Source of the DNA: Verrucomicrobiota bacterium
GTDB lineage: Bacteria; Verrucomicrobiota; Kiritimatiellia; CAIQIC01; Lenti-01
DNA length: 8,330 nt
Assembly (NCBI GenBank): GCA_022709625.1
Contig: JAKLIL010000063.1
Coordinates: forward strand, 1-8,330
Reading direction: 5' to 3'
Numbering within the stretch: position 1 is the first letter of the stretch; each line of letters starts with the position of its first letter. This document shows, one piece after another, positions 1 to 6,652 of the stretch. The position numbers were made by a program, and so were the translations under genes. A model generated the notes under the pieces. It ran no database searches. It was not told the origin of the DNA and was given only the letters and a program-made list of their open reading frames with translations.

Positions 1-370
1 CGGCGAGAATCCGCAGCCGTTCCGGAGCCGCGCCGCGGAGCCGGAGCTCGTCCAGATAGTTGCGGGAAGCGTCGGATTGCGCGGCCGCGCGGGGCAGGGC
101 GACCAGCACCTCCGCCGCGGGATGTTGCGCCGCGGCGTAGGCGGCGTAATAGGTGCGCATCAGGGCGGACTCGCCCGGGATGCCGCTGCCGCCCATCAGC
201 AGGATATGGCTGGGCGGGCCCGTGAAGGGTACCTCCACCCGTGCCAAACTCCGATAGGCACGCCAAGGCAGATTCGTGAATTGCGCCGCCACCAACAGCA
301 AGGCAACGCCTCCCAGCAGCATGAGCGCGGCCCGCACGGTACGAATGGCCTTGCGCGCAACGTCGGTCAT
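1..370 (-). CDS. DUF218/YdcF-like membrane-anchored protein, N-terminal part (runs off window)
   Basis: Reading leftwards from the ATG at 370-368, the frame stays open to the window edge (123 complete codons), so only the N-terminal part is visible. Residues 12-30 form one hydrophobic helix rich in Leu, Ala and Val, preceded by basic residues, which fits an inner-membrane anchor. The following segment, ILLMGGSGIPGESALMRT (residues 56-73), then an alanine/tyrosine-rich helix, the strand VLVALP and the segment NYLDELRLRGA, match the opening beta-alpha-beta pattern of the DUF218 family (YdcF, SanA, ElyC), including the Gly-Gly loop and an arginine after it. Members of this family are membrane-linked proteins of poorly known function, some tied to cell-envelope integrity. 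No clear Shine-Dalgarno sequence precedes the ATG. It is transcribed divergently from the beta-propeller gene. Family assignment is moderate because the C-terminal half is missing. Confidence 0.7.
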   Translation of the reverse strand, partial: MTDVARKAIRTVRAALMLLGGVALLLVAAQFTNLPWRAYRSLARVEVPFTGPPSHILLMGGSGIPGESALMRTYYAAYAAAQHPAAEVLVALPRAAAQSDASRNYLDELRLRGAAPERLRILA

Positions 371-409
371 GGCGGACAGGGTAGCGGAGCCCGGAGCAAC
401 GTAAAAGAG

Positions 410-437
410 TTTCTTTCCCGGACAGGCGGGTTATAAT
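410..437 (+). promoter_or_regulatory. Putative promoter of the propeller-pseudokinase operon, perfect TATAAT
   Basis: A perfect TATAAT lies at 432-437, a rare hexamer in such GC-rich DNA. With a 16-bp spacer the -35 position is TTTCTT at 410-415, a weak match to TTGACA. Transcription would be expected to start near 444-445, at the ATG at 445, which suggests a leaderless mRNA. The region 371-444 is the whole gap between two divergent genes, so a promoter for the leftward gene should also lie there, but I cannot pick one with confidence. Confidence 0.5.
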
Positions 438-444
438 GGCAGAC

Positions 445-1542
445 ATGACAACATCTATCCGTCGCGGCGGGGTGCCGGCCAGCTTGGCGAAACGGAATTC
501 CCGGCGGGATGCCGGCCGGGCGGGGACGGTGAATCCCGTCTTGGTGGTTTGGATGACGCTGATCCTCGCCGCCGTCGGCGCGGTCCTGTACGTCATCCGG
601 CATTCCAACTCGGCCGCCGGCGCGCAGGAAGCGCCGGGACCCGGCACGATCATTGAAATGGGCGTGCATGAAATGGCGGCCCTGGACGAAGCCTGGGGCG
701 ATCGCAAGGGATTCATCGTATGGAGCAGCACGATGTACGGCCAGCACGACCTGGTCCGCATGGATTGGCCTTCCGGCCGCATGACGCACCTGACGAAAAA
801 TCCTTGCGTGGATACCATGCCCAAGATTTCGCCGGACGGTAAACGGATCGCGTTCGCCCGGTCGCGCCGGGAGTGGGTATCGCTGCGCAATGTGGATGAA
901 TGGGACATCTGGGTCTATGTCTTCAGCAACCGGTCGGAACGTCTGGTGGCGGAGCGGGGGATGGGGCCCAGTTGGAGCGCCGACGGCAAAGCGGTGGTTT
1001 TCCATCGCGGGGGGCGCGAGATCCGCCAAGTGGATCTGGAATCGGGCCGGGAAACCCTGCTGCTGGAAAACCGCGAGCCGGCCGCGTGGACGGATCCGGG
1101 TCTGGATCCGCAGGGCGGACAACTGGCCGTGACGATTCTCGGCAAACGTCCGCAGGTCGCGCTGCTGGCGCTGCCCGCCGGCGGAAAAACGAAGGTGGCG
1201 GCGGGCTCCCAGCCCGCGTTTTGGCCGGACGGCGACGGGCTCGTGCTGGTTGCCGCCGGGGGACGGATGAACAACCGCATCTGCCGGACGGATCGCAACG
1301 GACGCCGTCTGGAGACCTTGATCGACATGCCCGGCTACTGGAGCCACGAATTCTTTCCGCGGGTTTCGAACGACGGCCGCCTGCTGGTTTTCGGCGCCGC
1401 GCGGGAGGGCCATGAACACGATACCGCCGACTACGAAATATTCCTGTGGCCCGTCGGCGAACCCGAAGAATGTGCGGCGCGCGTGTCGTTCCATACCGGC
1501 AACGACCAATGGCCCGACGTTTGGTTGAAACCCACCCGGTGA
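445..1542 (+). CDS. Membrane-anchored TolB/PD40-type beta-propeller protein
   Basis: The product is 365 residues from the ATG at 445. Another in-frame ATG at 436 overlaps the TATAAT box, so I prefer 445. Residues 1-29 are basic, and residues 30-52 form a single membrane helix (NPVLVVWMTLILAAVGAVLY), so the rest should be periplasmic. The remainder has spaced repeats of the PD40/TolB type: PKISPDGKRIAFARSR (126-141) followed by DIWVY, PSWSADGKAVVF (175-186), PRVSNDGRLLVF (305-316) followed by DYEIFLW, and a last blade near GNDQWPDVW. In TolB-like proteins such blades build a propeller used for protein binding. TolB itself has a cleaved signal peptide and an extra N-terminal domain, so this is not TolB. 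The next gene starts 4 nt after the stop, which indicates an operon. No enzymatic motif is visible; a scaffolding or sensing role is inference. Confidence 0.8.
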   Translation: MTTSIRRGGVPASLAKRNSRRDAGRAGTVNPVLVVWMTLILAAVGAVLYVIRHSNSAAGAQEAPGPGTIIEMGVHEMAALDEAWGDRKGFIVWSSTMYGQHDLVRMDWPSGRMTHLTKNPCVDTMPKISPDGKRIAFARSRREWVSLRNVDEWDIWVYVFSNRSERLVAERGMGPSWSADGKAVVFHRGGREIRQVDLESGRETLLLENREPAAWTDPGLDPQGGQLAVTILGKRPQVALLALPAGGKTKVAAGSQPAFWPDGDGLVLVAAGGRMNNRICRTDRNGRRLETLIDMPGYWSHEFFPRVSNDGRLLVFGAAREGHEHDTADYEIFLWPVGEPEECAARVSFHTGNDQWPDVWLKPTR

Positions 1543-1546
1543 TTGC

Positions 1547-3451
1547 ATGCAACCGGAGAACGACTGGACTCCAACGAACGTGGCGGCGACCGACAAGCCG
1601 GCCGGCGCTCCCGATGCCGCTGACCCTCCGGACCAGCCCGTTCCCGCCGCGCTAAACGACCGCAACGCCCTGCTTATTGGCCGCGACATGTTCGCGGGAA
1701 CGGTGCTGTGGGAGCGTTATGAAATCCTTTCGCGGCTGGGGTTGAGCGCCCGCGGGGAGTTGTGGCACTGCCGCGACCGGGACACTGGCCAGGAAGTGAC
1801 GCTGCGCCGGCTGGCCGCCGACATCCGGCGCTCCAAGCAAGCCATGGGGGTCATCCATGCCGGAATCCGCCGGCTGTCGAACCAAATCCACCCCCATCTG
1901 GCCACCATTCGCCAACTGGTCTACGTCGGCGAGCAAATCTATCTGATCGGCGACTTTGCGCCCGGTGTCGACGTCGGCACGTGGGGACGTGCGGGCGTCG
2001 GGGGCAAGCGGACTCTGGAAGAAGTGCTGCCCGTGCTTAGACATGTGGCGGCGGCGCTGGATTTCGCCCACTCCCGGCGGATCATTCATCGCAATCTCAA
2101 GCCCTCCAACGTGTTTATCGGTCCGGATGGCGTTGCGCGGGTCACGCATTTCGGGGTGGTGCCGCACCACCACGTGACCATCATCCACGGCGAAGCCATC
2201 CGGGTTGGCGCGACCGGTCCGTATTTGGCGCCCGAACTTCGCGACGAAGACGAGGGCGGGGAGCCGGATTCGGCCAGCGACCAGTATGCGCTGGCCGTGC
2301 TTGCCTGGGACCTGATCGGCGGGGCGCCTCCGGGGCTGGATCTCGTCCCGCCCCCGGAAATCCCGGGCTTTGCCCGTGCCGCGTTGCGCCGCGCCATGGC
2401 GCGGAAGCCCCGGAACCGCTTCGTGACCTGTACGGATTTCGTCAAGGCTCTGGGCGGAGAACGCGTGACTGGGCGCCGCGGACGCAGCGTGACGGAATGG
2501 CGCCGCATCCGCAAAACCCTGGCGTGGGCTTTGGCGTTGATTTCTCTCGGCGCGGTGCTGGGGGGGGGTGGATTTGTACTGTCCCAATGGTATCAAGCAC
2601 CCAGCCTGCCGGTGGCCATTTCCCCGCCGCCGCGGCCGCGCCCCCCGCCGCCCAAGGAGAAACCTCCGCCGGAAGAGCCCGCCCCCGCGCCGGTCCAGCG
2701 GCTGGTGGCGATGACGCCGTTGCCGGAAGCCGGCAAGCCATGGGTGACCCAGACCGCCCAGATCCAGTTCGTGTGGGTTCCGCCCATGGGCATGTGGGTC
2801 GCGCGCTTTGAAGTCACCAACGGCGAATACCAGGAAAAAGACCCGGAACACGACAGCGGCGAATTCCGCGGCCTCAGCCTGAACGGATCGCGCCAGCCGG
2901 CCGTGCGGGTGAACTTCGGCGATGCGGTGGCCTACGCCGCCTGGCTGACCGAACGGGAGCGGACCGCCGGAAAATTGACGGAGGAATGGCGCTATCGTTT
3001 GCCTTCGAGTTTCGAAGCCATCTCCTATACGCGGGCGGGGATGTTGCGGACCTATCCCTGGGGCGAAACTTGGCCGCCAGGACGCGGAAACTACGCGGAC
3101 GATTCTCTCGACAAGGCGTTTCCGGATCTGCAATCCATCGGAAATTATCAGGACGGATTTCCGGCAACGGCTCCCGTGGAAGCCAGCGGCGAGAACGAGT
3201 GGGGCCTCTTCGGCGCGGGGGGCAACGTGTGGGAAACAACCTCCAAGACGCCGGGCGGCGCGGAATTCGGCGGCTGGCAGGGCGGCGGCTGGGACGACTA
3301 CCTTTCCGGGCGGCTCGAATGCGGCACGCTCTACGGTTTCATCGGCAACGCGCGCGGGGCGGTCAATGGCTTCCGCCTGGTTTTGGCTCCCGCAACCAAA
3401 GAACTGTCCCTGCCGGCCGCGGATGCCGCCGCGCCTCCGCCGCCGCCATGA
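1547..3451 (+). CDS. Pseudokinase, membrane helix and FGE-sulfatase-like domain fusion
   Basis: The protein has 634 residues. Residues about 52-305 follow a bacterial Ser/Thr kinase fold (ERYEILSRLG start, HPHL, IIHRNLKPSNVFI at 179-191, YLAPEL at 226-231), but catalysis should be lost. The glycine loop is degenerate, the VAIK lysine is Arg87, the HRD aspartate is Asn183, the DFG aspartate is His201, and no acidic residue lies at 101-114 where the alpha-C glutamate belongs. A membrane helix spans about 324-346, followed by a proline-rich stalk (351-382). Residues about 405-613 resemble the FGE-sulfatase/SUMF1 fold (RFEVTNGEY, DAVAYAAWL, YRLPSSFEA, YPWGE, NEWGLFGAGGNVWE, NGFRLV). The paired catalytic cysteines of true FGE are absent; only Cys592 is in that area. 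Kinase-FGE fusions are known, for example Chlamydia Pkn1. There is no clear ribosome site; the 4-nt gap to the previous stop suggests coupled translation. A signalling receptor or scaffold is inferred. Confidence 0.85.
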   Translation: MQPENDWTPTNVAATDKPAGAPDAADPPDQPVPAALNDRNALLIGRDMFAGTVLWERYEILSRLGLSARGELWHCRDRDTGQEVTLRRLAADIRRSKQAMGVIHAGIRRLSNQIHPHLATIRQLVYVGEQIYLIGDFAPGVDVGTWGRAGVGGKRTLEEVLPVLRHVAAALDFAHSRRIIHRNLKPSNVFIGPDGVARVTHFGVVPHHHVTIIHGEAIRVGATGPYLAPELRDEDEGGEPDSASDQYALAVLAWDLIGGAPPGLDLVPPPEIPGFARAALRRAMARKPRNRFVTCTDFVKALGGERVTGRRGRSVTEWRRIRKTLAWALALISLGAVLGGGGFVLSQWYQAPSLPVAISPPPRPRPPPPKEKPPPEEPAPAPVQRLVAMTPLPEAGKPWVTQTAQIQFVWVPPMGMWVARFEVTNGEYQEKDPEHDSGEFRGLSLNGSRQPAVRVNFGDAVAYAAWLTERERTAGKLTEEWRYRLPSSFEAISYTRAGMLRTYPWGETWPPGRGNYADDSLDKAFPDLQSIGNYQDGFPATAPVEASGENEWGLFGAGGNVWETTSKTPGGAEFGGWQGGGWDDYLSGRLECGTLYGFIGNARGAVNGFRLVLAPATKELSLPAADAAAPPPPP

Positions 3452-3485
3452 ACGCGGCGCCGCCGGTTCCTTGCCGCCCGCCGGT

Positions 3486-4430
3486 TCAGAAATGGTGGAC
3501 GAAACGAATATTGTAGCGTTCGCCTTCGGACCGGCTTTGCGCGCCCATTTCGAAGTAGACGTTCGCGAAGAGATGGTTGTCTTGGTTGAAACTCCATAGG
3601 GCGCCGGGTCCGATCGCGAACACCTGCTCCTTGGGGGTATCAAGGCCATGGCCGTTCGCCTGGCTGTCGGTCAGTTGCCGGAAGCCGTAGCCGTTCACGC
3701 CGAGGCGCAGATGCTGGGCGACCGCTTCGTATTCGGTGGCGAAGTTCGCGTGGATCGCGGAGCCGGCCTGGGTGTCTTTTACGGTGGGATCGGGGGTGTT
3801 GGGATCGTCGTTCTCCGCATTCCATAGATAGTGGAATCGGCCGGAGAGGGTCCACTTGGGAGTGATGAACCAGGTGGCCGCCCAGTAGGGATTTAGGCTG
3901 ACGACGTTGGCGCCGGGATTGATGCTGCGGTCTTGCTCGTAGTCGCCTGTGGGGAGGATCGTCTGCAGTTCGATGCGATGGACGAAGACGGGCCCGTTTT
4001 TGCCCATGACGGGTGCCCACTGCAAGTACGGGCCGACCAGCAGATCGCCGAGGCCGTCGTTGGCCATCAGAGGCGTGCCGTCCGCGTCGAGATCGAACAG
4101 CGCCACCGGCAGGATCAAGTCGAGGCCCCAACTGGCGCCCGTCGGCAGGGCTTTGGGAGATTGATAAATCACCTGCGAGAGGCTGATCCAGGCCGTGAGT
4201 TCGGGATCCGCGCCGGCGTAATCGGGAGGCAGCGGCAGATCCGGGAGAGTGCCGGCGTGGTAGTACTGGACGAATTCGGCGGCGTACCAGCCGGGCCCTG
4301 CGGGCGGGATGCCGTCGAGAAAACTGGTGAAGCCGAGGTTGACGGCCGGCTGGTCGTACGCCGCGGCGGCACCGGCGGCAAGCAGTACGGCGAGAGCCGG
4401 AATCCATCCGAAGCGGAAACGTGCGGTCAT
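3486..4430 (-). CDS. Outer-membrane beta-barrel protein, phenol_MetA_deg/SphA-like
   Basis: The product is 314 residues. It begins with a typical signal peptide: a basic MTARFRFGW, a hydrophobic core, and an Ala-rich end at about residues 18-24 before YDQ, where cleavage is likely. The mature part has alternating aromatic strands separated by turns, without transmembrane helices, and ends in RFVHHF with the terminal phenylalanine recognised by the outer-membrane insertion machinery. The segments ILPTGDYEQDRSINPGAN, SLNPYWAATWF, LRLGVNGYGFRQLTD and FAIGPGALWSF match what I recall of the PF13557 family (putative MetA-pathway, often annotated SphA or transporter). Such proteins are thought to pass hydrophobic or aromatic compounds through the outer membrane, but the substrate here cannot be read. 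A strong ribosome site precedes the ATG. It converges on the pseudokinase gene, leaving a 34-bp gap. Confidence 0.85.
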   Translation of the reverse strand: MTARFRFGWIPALAVLLAAGAAAAYDQPAVNLGFTSFLDGIPPAGPGWYAAEFVQYYHAGTLPDLPLPPDYAGADPELTAWISLSQVIYQSPKALPTGASWGLDLILPVALFDLDADGTPLMANDGLGDLLVGPYLQWAPVMGKNGPVFVHRIELQTILPTGDYEQDRSINPGANVVSLNPYWAATWFITPKWTLSGRFHYLWNAENDDPNTPDPTVKDTQAGSAIHANFATEYEAVAQHLRLGVNGYGFRQLTDSQANGHGLDTPKEQVFAIGPGALWSFNQDNHLFANVYFEMGAQSRSEGERYNIRFVHHF

Positions 4431-4434
4431 GGGA

Positions 4435-4442
4435 TCCTCCTT
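4435..4442 (-). promoter_or_regulatory. Strong Shine-Dalgarno site for the barrel gene
   Basis: Read on the minus strand this is AAGGAGGA, ending 4 nt before the ATG at 4430. It is the longest anti-SD match in the window and fixes the start of the outer-membrane barrel gene. It contrasts with genes at 445 and 5864, which have none. Confidence 0.85.
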
Positions 4443-4569
4443 GGGGTTGTTCCTATATGTAGAAACGCAGCATGCCCGACCCGCCCGGGCGGCTTCAAGC
4501 CCAAAGAATGGAAATTTTCCGCGCCAGACAAACGCCGGCAGCGTTGCCGGATGCCCCTGGCTGCGGGGC
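4443..4569. other. Intergenic gap between mak and the barrel gene
   Basis: This 127-bp gap holds the likely mak terminator hairpin at 4535-4550 and a perfect 12-bp GC palindrome, CCGCCCGGGCGG, at 4481-4492. On the minus strand the AT-rich stretch TTTCTACATATAGG (about 4451-4464) is a possible -10 area for the barrel gene, but no good -35 lies 16-18 bp upstream, so I do not call a promoter. Read-through from mak cannot be excluded. Confidence 0.4.
4535..4550 (-). terminator. Weak intrinsic terminator after mak
   Basis: A hairpin with a 6-bp stem (CCGGCA pairing with TGCCGG) and a 4-nt loop starts about 20 nt after the mak stop codon. On the minus strand it is followed by CGTTTGTCTGG, so the T-tract is short. 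The position is right for a terminator, but the T-run is poor, so it may be inefficient. Confidence 0.4.
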
Positions 4570-5517
4570 TTATGAAGACTGCGGCCACAGCCAGGCCGCG
4601 CCGCGGACGCCGCTGGAATCGCCGTGTTTGCTCCGGAGAATCGGTGTGTCGGCCTCGCCGCCGAACACGAAGGCCGGCAGTTGCGGCGGCACCAACTCGT
4701 AGAGTTCGTCCACGTTGCTCATGCCTCCGCCCAACACCACGACGTCGGGATCCACGACGTTGATCGCATGGGCTAAGGCGCGCGCCAGGCGGTTGGCGTA
4801 GCGTTCCAACGCGGCCCGCGCGGCGCCGTCCCCCTGGCGGGACAAGGCTACGATCCGCTCGCTTTTGGGCGCTTCGCGGCCGTGTGCGCCGGTCGCCCGG
4901 GCGTAGTCGGCCGCGAATCCGGTGCCGGAGAGCCAGCGTTCGATGCAGCCGGCTTTGCCGCACCAACACGCGGGTCCGGGAAATTCCTCCGCCGACATCC
5001 ACGGGAGCGGATTGTGGCCCCATTCGCCGGCCACGAGATTGGCGCCTTGCCACGGGCGGCCGTCGAGGGCCAGACCCGCTCCGCAACCGGTGCCGAGGAT
5101 GGCGGCAAAAACCACGCGCCGCCCGGCGCCCGCCCCATCGACCGCTTCGGACAGAGCCAGGCAGTTCGCGTCGTTCATGCAGCGCACCTCGCGGCCGAGG
5201 ACCTGCCCCAGATCCCGATCGAGGAAATGGCCGTTGAGCACGGTCGTATTGGCGTTCTTCACGCCGCCGGTGCGCGCCGAAATCGCGCCGGGAATGCCGA
5301 CGCCCACCGTCCCTTGCCGGCCCAACGCCGCTTCTGCCTCGGCAACTAAATCCGCCAGGGCCGCCACGATCCCCTCGTAGCGCCGCGGATCCGTGGCGAT
5401 GCGTTTCCGGTAGATTTCGACTCCGCGCCCGTCGAGTGCGATAATCTCGGTCTTGGTTCCGCCCAGATCGATCCCTAGCCGCACGGCGGCGTTCGGGGCT
5501 CCTGAGGATAATGGCAT
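4570..5517 (-). CDS. mak: ROK-family fructokinase (Mak-like)
   Basis: The product is a 315-residue ROK kinase that phosphorylates a hexose with ATP, most likely fructose (or mannose) at the 6-position in the cytoplasm. Residues 17-24 (DLGGTKTE) form the phosphate-binding motif. Asp116 in MNDANCL is the expected catalytic base. LGTGCGAG (141-148) is the second glycine motif. His168 with Cys184, Cys186 and Cys191 form the ROK zinc site, in GHNPLPWM and CWCGKAGCIE. VVVLGGGMSNVDELY and the end KHGDSSGVRGAAWLWPQ closely match E. coli Mak as I remember it. An upstream in-frame ATG at 5559 would add 14 residues, but I chose 5517 because AGAGAGG lies 10 nt ahead of it and family members start just before the phosphate motif. 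It diverges from tRNA-Pro. Exact sugar preference is not provable from sequence. Confidence 0.93.
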   Translation of the reverse strand: MPLSSGAPNAAVRLGIDLGGTKTEIIALDGRGVEIYRKRIATDPRRYEGIVAALADLVAEAEAALGRQGTVGVGIPGAISARTGGVKNANTTVLNGHFLDRDLGQVLGREVRCMNDANCLALSEAVDGAGAGRRVVFAAILGTGCGAGLALDGRPWQGANLVAGEWGHNPLPWMSAEEFPGPACWCGKAGCIERWLSGTGFAADYARATGAHGREAPKSERIVALSRQGDGAARAALERYANRLARALAHAINVVDPDVVVLGGGMSNVDELYELVPPQLPAFVFGGEADTPILRSKHGDSSGVRGAAWLWPQSS

Positions 5518-5576
5518 TCCGGCTGCGCCTCTCTGGCCTGCCTGGCGGTATGCGCCCATCCAGCAGAACCGGCGCC

Positions 5577-5605
5577 ACTGTAGCGGATTCCGGGGAGCGG
5601 CGCAA
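5577..5605 (-). promoter_or_regulatory. Putative mak promoter
   Basis: On the minus strand TTGCGC (5605-5600) and TACAGT (5582-5577) are separated by exactly 17 bp. The -35 matches consensus at three positions and the -10 at four. Transcription would start near 5570, about 50 nt upstream of the chosen mak ATG. It lies back-to-back with the tRNA promoter. Confidence 0.45.
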
Positions 5606-5633
5606 TCCGGGGCGGGGTCCGGGAAAAGCGCCG

Positions 5634-5663
5634 TTGACGGGTCGTCCGTTTCCGTGCTACATC
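5634..5663 (+). promoter_or_regulatory. Putative tRNA-Pro promoter
   Basis: TTGACG (5634-5639, five of six consensus bases) is followed after 18 bp by TACATC (5658-5663), a weak -10. The expected start near 5670 leaves a short leader of about 17 nt before the mature tRNA at 5687, which is normal for a single tRNA gene. Confidence 0.5.
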
Positions 5664-5686
5664 CAACCGTGCGGATCGCCTCAGGT

Positions 5687-5763
5687 CGGGGCGTAGCGCA
5701 GACTGGTAGCGCGTTTGCTTGGGGTGCAAAAGGTCACGAGTTCAAATCTCGTCGCCCCGACCA
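5687..5763 (+). tRNA. tRNA-Pro (anticodon GGG)
   Basis: This is a complete 77-nt cloverleaf. The acceptor stem is CGGGGCG (5687-5693) pairing with CGCCCCG (5753-5759), then A and an encoded CCA (5761-5763). The D stem is GCGC/GCGC around a loop with GG. The anticodon stem TTTGC/GCAAA encloses the loop TTGGGGT, with anticodon GGG at 5721-5723, which reads CCC and CCU proline codons. The T arm is ACGAG, TTCAAAT, CTCGT. All stems pair fully. Five T residues follow the CCA directly (5764-5768) and may help end transcription. Confidence 0.97.
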
Positions 5764-5824
5764 TTTTTCAGGCTCGAATCTGGCCTTGCGACCGTTTAGA
5801 ACTCCGGTTTTTGGGGGTAATGTA

Positions 5825-5853
5825 TTGTGCGGGGCGGGGGGGCGGAATATACT
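5825..5853 (+). promoter_or_regulatory. Putative mla operon promoter with poly(G) spacer
   Basis: TTGTGC (5825-5830) and TATACT (5848-5853, five of six consensus bases) are separated by exactly 17 bp. The spacer is nearly all G and contains a run of seven G at 5836-5842. Transcription would start at about 5860-5864, on or within a few bases of the ATG at 5864, so there is no room for a Shine-Dalgarno site. Confidence 0.55.
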
Positions 5854-5863
5854 GTAGGCCACG

Positions 5864-6652
5864 ATGAGTCTTGTGGGCCAAATCGGCGCCCGGACCCGGG
5901 CGCGAGCAAGCCGGGCGATGCGGACCACGGCCGTGGTCTGTGCCGTGGCGGCCCAGGCCGTCCGGCCCCGTACCTGGACCGCGCCACTGCGCAACGTGCT
6001 GGCACGGCAAATCCTGTTCACCGGCCTGGAAGCGACCGGTTTCGTGGCGCTGATCGCCTTGATCGTCGGGGTATTGGTGGTGGTGCAGGCGCAATATTGG
6101 CTGACCCGGCTGGGCCAGACGGCGCTGATCGGCCCGATTCTGACGGCGGTGGTGCTGCGGGAACTGGGGCCGCTGCTGGCGAATTTCGTGGTCATCGCGC
6201 GCAGCGGGACGGCCATTTCGACGGAACTGGCGAGCATGAAGGTCCATGGCGAAGTCCGGGCGCTGGACGCGATGGGCGTCGATCCGTTCGTCTATCTCGT
6301 CATTCCGCGCGTGCTGGGCGTGGCGGCCTCCACCTTCTGCCTGACGATCATCTTTCTGGCGATCACGTTCATCGGCGGATTCCTGTGCATGTGGGTGATC
6401 GAACTGGGGGACATCGACATGGGGCTGTTTTTCAGCAACATCATCGGGGCCGTGACGGTGACCGATGTGTTCAGCCTGCTGGCGAAATCGATCCTGCCGG
6501 GGATGATGACGGGGGCCATCTGCTGCGACGAAGGCCTCGGCGTGGGCGAGGCGGCCACCGAAGTGCCGATCGCCGCGACGCGGGGCGTGATGCGGTCGAT
6601 CGCCGCCTTGTTCGTGACGTCCCTGCTGATTTCCATGATGGCGTATCTATGA
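5864..6652 (+). CDS. mlaE: MlaE-family lipid ABC transporter permease
   Basis: The product is a 262-residue inner-membrane permease of the MlaE/YrbE type. In known Mla systems it forms a dimer that handles phospholipid between the inner membrane and a periplasmic MCE ring. The family hallmark is clear: ELGPLLANFVVIARSGTAIS (100-119) followed by TELASMKVHGEVRALDAMGV (120-139), the cytoplasmic coupling region. An amphipathic N-terminal region (about 1-45) precedes long hydrophobic segments at about 55-78, 88-112, 145-180, 190-215 and 243-262. Length is normal for the family. The next gene overlaps its stop by ATGA, which indicates translational coupling. No ribosome site is visible. Direction of lipid movement and exact substrate are not decided by the sequence. 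Confidence 0.93.
   Translation: MSLVGQIGARTRARASRAMRTTAVVCAVAAQAVRPRTWTAPLRNVLARQILFTGLEATGFVALIALIVGVLVVVQAQYWLTRLGQTALIGPILTAVVLRELGPLLANFVVIARSGTAISTELASMKVHGEVRALDAMGVDPFVYLVIPRVLGVAASTFCLTIIFLAITFIGGFLCMWVIELGDIDMGLFFSNIIGAVTVTDVFSLLAKSILPGMMTGAICCDEGLGVGEAATEVPIAATRGVMRSIAALFVTSLLISMMAYL

Noticed and set aside
367..1689. A 440-codon open frame on the minus strand opposite the propeller gene
   Set aside because: It spans several real gene boundaries, has shadow-like composition (many Arg, Pro, His) and no domain; the plus strand shows PD40 blades.
3200..3400. Variable region of a diversity-generating retroelement in the FGE-like domain
   Set aside because: Such domains can be retroelement targets, but no reverse transcriptase or template repeat of this segment is visible in the window.
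3452..3485. Bidirectional terminator between the convergent genes
   Set aside because: The gap holds a GC palindrome (3454-3463) and a 9-bp direct repeat of CGCCGGTTC, but no T-tract on either strand.
3448..3516. A 22-codon ORF starting at the ATGA overlap with the pseudokinase stop
   Set aside because: It has no ribosome site, runs into the 3' end of the convergent barrel gene and has no recognisable content.
1652..3649. A 665-codon open frame on the minus strand opposite the pseudokinase gene
   Set aside because: It mirrors the plus-strand gene in GC-rich DNA, has no recognisable domain, and the plus frame carries clear kinase and FGE motifs throughout.
5827..6648. Upstream extension of the MlaF-like frame through the permease gene, which would look like a 494-residue protein
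   Set aside because: The upstream part is a low-complexity shadow of mlaE in another frame. The ATGA overlap at 6649 gives a normal start and family-like length.
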